A DNA stretch of 64,000 bases from Neopestalotiopsis rosae (taxonomy: Eukaryota; Ascomycota; Sordariomycetes; Amphisphaeriales; Sporocadaceae). This document shows, piece by piece, positions 55,727-64,000 of the stretch. The position numbers were made by a program, and so were the translations under genes. The DNA lies in contig JALGAS010000003.1 of NCBI GenBank assembly GCA_023078685.1, positions 2,604,001-2,668,000 on the forward strand, in the 5' to 3' direction. The notes under the pieces are model-generated. The model worked only from the letters and a program-made list of their open reading frames with translations, searched no databases and was not told the origin of the DNA. Positions within the stretch are counted from its first letter, which is position 1; every line of letters starts with the position of its first letter.

Positions 55727-57634
55727 ATGGCCACCGAAGTACAGACGCCCTTTGGCCATTCCCTGCCTCCGGAAGGCGCCCATACAATCACTTTCCATGT
55801 TCCGAAATGGGAATCAGCCATCAAGTTCCGTGAGGGTGACATGAGCCTAGTGGCTCGGCTCAAGAGTATCTATCCTCGGTTCATGCCCTTTGGACCTTCA
55901 GCCAAGGTAAGTTTGTCGTCCAGCACCATTGTATGATCCTATTTGCGACATTTCAGCTAACCAGCATCATTCAACCACAGCTCACCCAAGAAATAGGAGG
56001 ACGTATCAAGATTCCTCAGGGACGTGGGCTCGTCGGTTTCCTCTCGCCGCAGGTCTGGCACACCAACAGGGAGCACGCCGTTTCGGAATTTCGAAAGGAA
56101 AAGGCCGTCAAGGCCGAGGAGCTCAAATACCACGTTGTCGAGATTGACGGTATCAGACTGTACTTGGTCGAATTCCCGGTGCAGAAGGTCATGGGCGCCA
56201 TCTTCATGTGGCAGCACGGCGGCCTCGGCTTTTCGACGCGGCTGGGAGAACACCTGCTGTCCAAGATGGACAGCCTCGAGTACCTGGGAGAGTTTCCGGA
56301 TGGTGCCAATCCACCGCCGCCGACGTATCTCCCAGATTCGGAGAGCCACGAGCTGCTGCGCAAGCGGATATCTGGTCTGCTTGCTCGGAGTACTGCACAG
56401 GAGTATTCAAAGCAGGTCCAGCCTAACGATATTTACCTATACCAATCTGGAATGGCGGCCATTCTGCGGTGTCATGAGGCCATTGTCAGTTCACGGCCTC
56501 ACCCCGTTGCTGTATTTGGAGGCGTCTTTCGTAAGTATAGTGTCTCTGTTCATACATATCATGATATTCTCTAACATTCTTGCAGACAGCACATGGCACC
56601 TTTTCGAGGAAAGCCCAGGCGGCTTGAAACACTACGGCAAGGCTGACGAGAATGACCTGGACGAGTTTGAAAAGTATCTCCAAGAGGGCGGAAAGTGCAG
56701 CTATGCCTTTACTGAATTCCCATCGAACCCAATCTTGGTCAGTACGGACTTGATGAGGCTGCGTAAGCTGGTAAGTTGTACAAATCAATTCCTTACCATT
56801 GACACGACAGCTCACAGGAGATAGGCGGACAAATATGGCTTTTGGATCGTGATAGACGATACTCTCTCCTCTTTTTGCAATATTGATGTTCTCGCCGCAG
56901 CCGATATCATCATGTCGTCGCTCACCAAATCTTTCTCTGGCTACGCCGACCTCATTGCTGGTTCGCTCGCGCTGAACCCCAACATGGCCAGCTACGACAC
57001 TCTCAAGAGCACCTTTGCAGAGGCTTACCACAATGAGTTCTTTGAAGCGGACGCCAAGCAGCTCTTCAAGAACAGCGATGACTACCTGGAGCGCTCGGCC
57101 ATCCTGAACCGCAACGCTGCGACCCTGTCTGCCTATTTCCAAGGTCTCGCCGAGGATCCAGAGACGCCCGTGGCCAAGGTCTGTTATCCTCCATATGCGC
57201 CCGGGTCCAAGAACCTTTTGCCATTCCTGCGCAAGCCCTCGCCCGAATTCCCCAAGGTCGGCTACGGCTGTTTGTTCTCGGTCGAGTTCCGGAGCGAAGC
57301 GGAGATGATTGCCTTTTACGACAACCTGGCCTTGCACAATGGGCCTCACCTGGGCGCGCATCTGACGCTCGCCATGCCCTACAATGCCATGATTTACGGA
57401 AAGGATAATCCCGAGTACCACGCCTCGTACGGCATGAACCCCAACCAGATCAGGTTCAGCGCCGGTCTAGAGGACGAGCCGTACCTCTTGGACGTCTGCA
57501 AGAGGGCCATTGCCTGCGTCAAGGAATCTGGAGATCTAGACGGCAAGAAGCTGACCGAGCAGGCCATGGAGCAGGCGGACGGCAAGGCGGCTGTAGATCC
57601 TCTGGGTGGAAAACCAGCTGCAAGTGCATCATGA
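55727..57634 (+). CDS. Cystathionine gamma-synthase-like PLP enzyme (Cys/Met metabolism family)
   Basis: Exons 55727-55906, 55981-56530, 56586-56770 and 56825-57634 give 574 residues. Fungal-type N-terminal extension (MATEVQTPFGHSLPPEGAHT, DMSLVARLKSIYPRF), then the fold-type I core: YQSGMAAILRCHEA, FTEFPSNPIL, VIDDTLSSF, and the PLP lysine Lys340 in SSLTKSFSGYADLI. The C-terminus has GYGCLFSVEF and NQIRFSAGLED. Expected reaction: O-acylhomoserine plus cysteine to cystathionine in transsulfuration toward methionine. Catalysis by cystathionine gamma-synthase versus a related fungal lyase cannot be separated by eye. All introns are 54-74 nt and in phase. The last ~30 residues are Gly/Ala/Glu-rich and unconserved-looking. 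Confidence 0.88.
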
Positions 57635-58290
57635 GGGACAATGTTGATCCCCTTATTCATGTAAATACAAAATGAATGGATATTGATGACCAGAGATTTG
57701 ATGAACCATGTATGCATTATAGTAGTCATGTCTGATTATGTACAACCATCCGTCAGGGTCTATGATCACCCGAAGCTAGATGGATTTAGCTATTGCACAC
57801 AGCTGGCAGGACATGCAGCTCATCATTAGTCAGTTTGTTGCTGTGTCGGAGTTTAGGCGTTTGCCTTGTTACATGGTACACTCACGCAGATACATAGGCG
57901 GGGTATCTAAACCCCTATGCATAGACTCGCGGCGGATCTATTAGTAGATGAACGACCCAAGCCGTTTTGCTTAGTGATGCCCAGCATGGATAAATTATCT
58001 TTGTTGCCATAATTACGATTCACATGTGCAACTTACTTCCAGATGCTACTGTTTATCAAGTTTTGGCAAGCGCCAGAGCTGCAAGTAATGCTATGTGATC
58101 CAATTGATAAGCTTTTGAAGGCTGAATTCGGGCTTCAAATAATATAAATATGCTGGATTGCTCACATCTCGTTCAGAAATAGAAAGTTCGTAGCATAAGA
58201 TATCAAGTTGGACAGCAGCAGAAGAACTCACAATATAACTGACAACTATTCTCTCAATTTCCAACAATCCAACCACAGAGCGCCATCGCC
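57635..58290. other. Intergenic
   Basis: About 650 bases, A/T-rich, no gene seen. Confidence 0.6.
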
Positions 58291-58755
58291 ATGAGCTCGT
58301 CCGACCAGACCTCACGAACCTATCCTACTGGGTTCCGCGCCATCACGCCCGCCTCGACCTGGGCCGAGGACGACAAGTCGCACCCGGGCTTTGTAGTCCA
58401 CGGCACCGACGACAACCCGGGCAAAAAGGCCTACTACATCCACCTCGAAGCCAAGCCGGGGAAAGAAGAGCACGTGGCCGCCTTCCTTCGCGACATCAAC
58501 CGGGGCGTGCTTCAAGAGCCCGGGACCGGGCCTTGGTTCGGCCTGCGCTACTCCCAGACGACGTTTGCCATCTTTGAGGCCTTTTCGTCGTCGCAGCATC
58601 GCACCGATCATGACAACGGGCCCGGCGGCCGCAATTTCTTCCGTGTGGACTTGCTCAAGGACGTGTTGGCGTATCCGGCGCAGATCCACCGGCTGGACGT
58701 GTTGCATGGAAAGGGTGTCTTTGGCCAGGATCTGCTGCCGCTGCCGGAGCCTTGA
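58291..58755 (+). CDS. Small protein with antibiotic-biosynthesis-monooxygenase-like (dimeric alpha/beta barrel) fold
   Basis: Single exon, ATG 58291, 154 residues. The central part (YYIHLEAKPGKEEHVAAFLR, then PGTGPWFGLRYSQTTFAIFE and DHDNGPGGRNFFR) has the spacing of ABM-type ferredoxin-like domains: an N-terminal beta strand with a GKEE helix, then strands with a conserved aromatic W/F, then HR..D. Such proteins are small monooxygenases or decarboxylases, but many homologues are uncharacterised. There is no signal peptide or membrane span. It is GC-rich relative to the flanks. The fold call is from pattern memory only; a generic stress-response barrel protein is the alternative. Confidence 0.65.
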   Translation: MSSSDQTSRTYPTGFRAITPASTWAEDDKSHPGFVVHGTDDNPGKKAYYIHLEAKPGKEEHVAAFLRDINRGVLQEPGTGPWFGLRYSQTTFAIFEAFSSSQHRTDHDNGPGGRNFFRVDLLKDVLAYPAQIHRLDVLHGKGVFGQDLLPLPEP

Positions 58756-60038
58756 AGAAGTGAGAGCGAATAAAGGGATTCAATGGATCAATTGTCATTT
58801 ATGAAAAAGAAGTACACGGTAGCATGTCTGGACTATTTGAACCTCATTCGCTTCCATGATTATCAAGGGGATACTTCAAGACAAATGACACCACAACAAA
58901 ATGACTACCTACTCAATCCACATATCTACACAAACAAATTTAGGATCGGAAGACAATCTTGACATGGTCACCTATGCTCCCTCTAGAATCGGTAGATTCA
59001 TATGCTTTCATGGCACAAGTGAGATCCCATGAGGAAAGACCAAGATCGTCAACAGGATTGATAATTGGCCTGCGATGGCAACAAGACATGTAACATTGAA
59101 ATAGTCTAAATAAAATTCACAGAAGCTGTGATAATATTTTCGAATTTTTGAGTTCTTGAATGTACACCTTTGTTTTGTTCATCTACGATTGACGACAGAC
59201 TGACAATAGTCTCTTAAGTTGATAGCAGAACCACGGACAATAGGCCTGAGGCACAGACTTGAAGTTGATTATGTGCCTGCCCCAAACGAACAGTGACTGT
59301 ATTTTTGACTTTTGTTTTTCAGAAAGCAAACGCAAGAGCGGACCCTTCTTTTATTATTCGAAATCTTCAGCACCAATCATTATTTTGTCCCAATCAAAAC
59401 TACTCACCAGATATTTCTCACATCTTCAGAGGGGAGATACTAAGTGGTTCAACAAAGCTCGCAAGAATAAGCCCCATTGTCCTTGATCTATCTCCTTGCA
59501 GCCTCACTCCTGAACAGATATTCTTCCAGACATCGCACTTCGAAAGACAGCTGGTTGACCTGGCAATTCTGTTCTTTGCGTTTTCATCACAAGTTCTTGC
59601 CCAAGTCTGTGAGCTGTTTCTCTCGCACTTGACAGTTCTTGCCTGAACACACGCACACAACAAGCATTTTATCACAGTACGTGTACAGCTTCATTTTCCC
59701 CAAGTCACCACAATTCCTTTTATTATAGCCACTCACCTGAGTCTTGCCCATTCCTTGACAAGACCAAGGCAGGTTTGTGCTTGTCCTCAAACTCATCTCA
59801 TCCTTCGTCATATATTCACGCACGGGCTCTCTTGTCTACAGACAGTCGGTAACGCCGTTTCTCGTTCTCTAAACATTCGTTGCCGAGTTCGAGATAATTT
59901 TCGTCGAGTAGGAAGGTACTCAAAAGAAAGCATCTGATATCTACTTGAATTTCAGTATCTCTTGCTCATCAATTATCCCTCCATAGTTCCTCACAAAGAC
60001 AAACGCATCCACACACTACTTGGCGGCCACCACCAAAG
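58756..60038. other. Long intergenic
   Basis: About 1.3 kb, A/T-rich with overlapping short ORFs. The right part should hold a long 5' region of the low-complexity gene at 60039. No gene called. Confidence 0.5.
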
Positions 60039-61316
60039 ATGTGCTTTGTAGAGTTCATCGGCTACGTCTGCGGCCACCGCAGCCAGCCCGTCCTGCGACC
60101 CTGCCCGCTGACCACCAACCACGGCAGCAACCCCGTCTGCCCGAGCCCGGCCGAGCGCCCCCAGCTCCTCGACGCCAACTGCCCCGCCTGCGCCCGCATC
60201 CTCCACGGCCGCTGGGTCGAGATCGTGACCGTGGAGCACCAGTACATGCACGAGCGCGGCGCCTGCGCCTGCGGCATCCGGTTCCCGGCCGACAAGTTCC
60301 CTCCCCTGCTGGCCGTCACGGGCCAGCCGTCGTCGCAGATGATGGTTGCCCCCTCTGTCGTCAGCGAGGACTGCTGTGGAACCTCTGTTCGTCCTGCTAC
60401 TACTAGCAGCGGCTCCTCTGATGTCAGCTCATTTGAGCCCCATCAGCGTAGCCCCAGCGGCGACTCTACACCCAGTAGTGATAAGTCTGGAACCCGATAC
60501 CAGATGATCAACCAGGATCAGACCAACGACAAGTACAGCCAGAAGAGCAAGTACAAGACTACGGACCGCCGTAGGTTCCAGAAATCGCAAAAGGCACGTA
60601 ATAAGAACCGGAGGCAAAGGGAGCCGCAGGGCTCGCGTGGCCGACAACAGCAGCATCGCGACAGCACCGACAGCACTACTACTACCACACAGCCCGAGAA
60701 CAGCTACGGCGTGGGAAGCTCTGCCTCAGCCGTGGACAAGCCCCCGAGCGCTCTTTCCTGGCATCCCTCCATGCTCGACCACGTCGACGAGTCCGTCCCC
60801 TCGGACGAGCTGCCCCGCTGGCAGTACCGCACCCAGTCCCAGTACGGAGCCGAGTGGCTCTCGGAGCACCAGACCCTTCACGTCAGCGGCCAGTGCCGCT
60901 GTCCCGTGCAATTCGAGTCCTACAAGCCCGCCTGCGAGGTGACTGAAGACGATGTTGCCGCCGCTCAAGTAGAGCATGGCGGCGATCTCATTGCCACGAC
61001 CAAGTGGCGTAGCAGCAGCAGTAGCAAAAACAATAACAACAACAACAACAACATGAACAAGAAGCAGAAAAAGAAAAAGAAGAAGAAGAAGAAGCAGGAG
61101 AAGAACACCATGTCGTATGGAGACAACGACGACGTCGCCCGGCAGATGGTCCCCATCATCCCAGAGCACTCCGACCTCCTCGTCTGGCAAATGAACCAGG
61201 GAGTCCCCAAGTCGCAGCGCGTCTTTGAGCGCTACACCTTGAAGCAGTGCGGCTTTGCCAACCTGGCCCAGGCCGAGGCTTGGTGGTATTCCTATTCCTC
61301 ACAACAGCAGCAGGAG

Positions 61317-61348
<32 letters not shown>

Positions 61349-61808
61349 ACAACGAGACGACGAGCATCAGCAGCAGAACACGATCTATGCCTACGCTGGC
61401 AAGTACTCCATTGCCGGGCCCAAGCCTCAGCGCACGTATCCCATCATAGCCTACAGCTCTCCGCAGACGCACGCCGCACACCAAGACATTCTGTCCCGAC
61501 AGGCACAAGCCGCGCAGCAGCAGCAGCACACCCCCGCCAAGGCATACCGCGGTGTTCTCGACGCCACCGCTTCGCCCTTTGTCGCCTCGTCAAACATGGG
61601 CAGCGGCAGCGCCATGATGGTCGACGATGCCAAGAACCAGACAACCACCAAGTATCATCAAGACCATGGCGTGCCCCTGGCCGGTCTGCCCATTGGCGTA
61701 GGACCCGAGGGCCTCGACGAGTATTCTCGCTCGCCCGAGTGGGACGTGTGCGCCTCGGCTCGACCCAAGCGGGTCAGAACCCAATCCTGCCCTCCCGCCC
61801 GACAGTAA
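60039..61808 (+). CDS. Low-complexity protein with N-terminal Cys-rich module, poly-Lys and poly-Gln tracts
   Basis: Single exon, 589 residues from ATG 60039. Residues 1-95 are Cys/His-rich (MCFVEFIGYVCGHRSQPVL, CPACARIL, ACACGIRF) and could bind zinc; the pattern resembles fungal proteins with a C-x-C/H module at the extreme N-terminus. A Ser/Thr/Gln/Lys-rich linker follows, then repeated W-x(n)-W segments (LPRWQYRTQSQYGAEWL; LLVWQMNQGV; GFANLAQAEAWWYSY) that look conserved. Between lie a poly-Lys run near residue 350 (nuclear-localisation-like) and poly-Gln near 425-440 (CAG/CAA mixed). Function unknown; a regulatory or RNA/chromatin-associated protein is a guess. High GC and open length support coding. 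Confidence 0.75.
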
Positions 61809-62228
61809 ACTATGACTGCTACCAGTGTAGCATCTTCAGTCTCGTTGCTTCCTGGGCCTCGTGGTCCAATGACTGCTTGCCCGCCCATATGTCATTATCT
61901 TTCGGCATGCCACTTGCATGTCCAATGCCTTGCGTTCATTTCTCCTCCGTAAGATCGCAGCCTCGATCAGTCACGCCTTATACTAATCTCATCACAGTTC
62001 AGAACAGTTTAGAAAACCCAAGATAAACACAAAAAAAAGCGTCCTTTAAAAAAAAACTTATCATATGTACAGGCACGAAACATGCCTCCTCTCTTGCACG
62101 ATGCATTTCCCCATGGCTTTTAACCTCTACTATGGTACATGCAAAATGGCATACATTTGGTTGCATCGCGGGCAATCCTCTTCCGTTTAGGCATCATCGT
62201 TCTATGTCTCTCCCTCGACGTCTCAATT
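61809..62228. other. Intergenic between convergent genes
   Basis: About 420 bases shared 3' flank; no gene seen. Confidence 0.6.
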
Positions 62229-63881
62229 TTACCTGTCAACCTCACCTGCAAACTGTTAGTAATGTTCGTCATGCATACGGGCCAAATAACTTACCGAACA
62301 CCAGATCCATCGTTCCAATCACGGCCACAGCGTCAGCCAACAAGTGGCCTCGCGAAATGTGGTCAAAGCCACCCAAGTGTGCGAAACCCGGAGCACGGAT
62401 GTGGCAACGGTATGGTCTCTCGCTTCCATCACTGACAAGGTACACACCCATCTCTCCCTTGGGTGCCTCAATCACGGAGTAAGTCTCTCCAGGGGGCACG
62501 GCGTAACCCTTGGTGTAAAGCAAAAAGTGGTGAATCAGAGCCTCCATGTTCTCCTTCATGGCTGCACGAGGAGGTGGCGTGACCTTGTAGTCTTCGACTC
62601 TGACGGGGCCAGCGGGCATATCGTTCAAGCATTGGTGAATGATACGGAGGGACTGGCGGAACTCCTCCATACGGCAGAGGTATCTATCGTAACAATCTCC
62701 GTTGATACCGACTGGGACATCGAATTCGACCTTGTCATATGCGTCGTACGGCTGGCTCTTTCGGATATCCCACGGAACACCGGATCCTCTGAGCATGACA
62801 CCGGTGAAGGAAAGGTTGAGGGCATCGGCGGCGGAAACAACACCAACACCCTGCAATCTGTTGATCCAGATACGGTTGTCTGTCAACATCTCTTCGGTTT
62901 CGTCAATGCGGTCGCCAAACTGGGTAGCCCATTGGTAAATATCGTCGAGCAGACCAACGGGAATATCTTGGTGTACACCACCTGGGCGGACGTAGGCGGC
63001 GTGCAGACGGGCACCAGAGACACGCTCATAGAATTCCTGTTTCGGGTGGTTAGCTACTTGCGGTGTTTTCCTGCTTTTCACCAAAGCTTTCGGTTTCATT
63101 CCCGTCTTCCGTTGACTGTGGTCCATTTCGATTGTGTTTCTTTCTCTTCCTCCCCGTATCATAGACCGATAGATAGCATCAATGAAAATCGTTCTCATCT
63201 TACCATAAGCTTCTCACGCTCCTCGAAACCCCACAAGAAAGGAGTCAAAGCACCAACGTCCATGGCGTGGGACAGGACGGACATGAGGTGGTTCAGAATT
63301 CTGGTGATTTCACCGAACAGGGTTCGGATGTACTTGGCGCGCTCGGGAATTTCGACGTTGAGCAGTTTCTCCACGGCCAGCGAGAAGCACTGCTCGTTGG
63401 TCATCATCGAGACATAGTCCAGACGGTCAAAGTAGGGCAGGGCCTGGACGTAGGTCTTGTACTCAATGAGCTTCTCGGTACCACGGTGCAGCAGACCGAC
63501 GTGGGGGTCGGCTCGCACAATCTCCTCTCCGCTCAGCTCGAGAATCAAGCGCAACACGCCGTGGGCGGCGGGATGCTGGGGACCAAAGTTGACCGTGTAG
63601 TGGCGGACCTTGCGGGCGGCGACGCCCTCGCCAATGCTTCCCTCCCTCGAGGCCTCGACGGTTCCGTCCTGGTTCTGGAGTCGTTGCATGCCAAAGGGGT
63701 CGGCGGGGTGGGCAAAGCTGCTGTCGACGGGCATCAAGGTGGTGCGGTCGACGCCGGGACCCTCGTTGGCGCGGCGGAAAGCGGTGGACGAGAAGGCGCG
63801 GGCGGCGGGAGAGCGGACTGAGGGCATCGCAAGCTGCAGGCGACGAGCGCCGCAGCTGGCAATCCTGGATAGCACCGCCAT
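62229..63881 (-). CDS. nuo-49: NADH:ubiquinone oxidoreductase 49-kDa subunit (complex I)
   Basis: Exons 63881-63204, 63036-62295 and a 17-nt last exon 62245-62229 give 478 residues, the length I recall for the Neurospora 49-kDa subunit. An Arg/Ala/Ser-rich mitochondrial presequence (about 1-40) precedes the NuoD/NDUFS2 core with [73 protein letters not shown] and [21 protein letters not shown]. The tiny third exon adds GEVDR, the universal C-terminus. It lines the ubiquinone pocket with NuoB/PSST in the peripheral arm. The first intron is 167 nt and the second 49 nt. Confidence 0.97.
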
Positions 63882-64000
63882 TGTGCGATTGTTGGGGGGT
63901 GGTCAATTGGACCGATGGCGAGGGTTGGGAGGAACGTTTGTTCGTGGATTAGCTCTGCTGTGGCAATCAATCAATCGGGGATTGAAGTTCAACGGGCCCG
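63882..64000. other. Promoter region of the 49-kDa subunit gene
   Basis: The window ends 119 bases upstream of the start codon; nothing else can be said. Confidence 0.7.

Noticed and set aside
60600..61400. CRISPR-like or satellite repeats around the CAG/AAG runs
   Set aside because: These are codon-level homopolymer tracts inside an ORF; no spaced direct repeats.
61247..62026. 259-codon ORF overlapping the poly-Q gene
   Set aside because: It is the poly-Q CAG/CAA tract read in another frame (poly-Ala), a shadow of the real gene.

Overview
The window looks like euchromatic DNA of a filamentous ascomycete, probably a Sordariomycete. The signs are short introns (mostly about 50-100 nt) with GTRNGT donors and CTAAC/CTRAY branch sites, compact gene spacing, fungus-only families (VTC4, PIL1, RMT2, a LaeA-type methyltransferase) and a 478-residue complex I 49-kDa subunit. 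I rebuilt exon structures by hand by joining frames at phase-compatible splice sites; they are predictions.

Region by region. 1-9.1 kb is gene-poor and accessory in character. It holds a secreted carbohydrate-binding-like protein, one unrecognised ORF, a possible small cysteine-rich secreted protein, and two decayed genes lying side by side on the minus strand: a dynamin-like GTPase relic and a TEA/ATTS (AbaA-type) transcription-factor relic. 9.1-17.8 kb carries a mitochondrial-looking short-chain dehydrogenase, COX17, a LaeA-like methyltransferase, and an intact dynamin-superfamily GTPase whose C-terminus is fused to a tandem-repeat, FG-rich, nucleoporin-like tail. 19-26.9 kb has tubulin cofactor A, a THO7-like protein, COG4, SUA5 and the COPI zeta subunit. 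28-34.3 kb has MCM4 and an intracellular GH2 glycosidase. 34.7-45.4 kb has a Cys-rich protein, RPC40, COQ6, PIL1, a small poly-His protein and OST1. 46.9-64 kb has hexokinase, RMT2, VTC4, a cystathionine gamma-synthase-like enzyme, a small ABM-like protein, a low-complexity poly-Q/poly-K protein and the complex I 49-kDa subunit.

Most genes are unlinked housekeeping functions: respiration (COX17, COQ6, 49-kDa subunit), secretory pathway (COG4, RET3, OST1), transcription and replication (RPC40, THO7, MCM4), metabolism (hexokinase, CGS, GH2), tRNA modification (SUA5) and polyphosphate (VTC4). I see no operon-like logic or convincing biosynthetic cluster.

The most unusual material is the dynamin-FG fusion, the paired dynamin/TEA relics about 8 kb from it, a PIL1 start codon that appears to be split by an intron, and several terminal micro-exons that supply conserved C-termini. 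Three exact ACGCGA motifs precede MCM4, and two CACGTG motifs precede VTC4.
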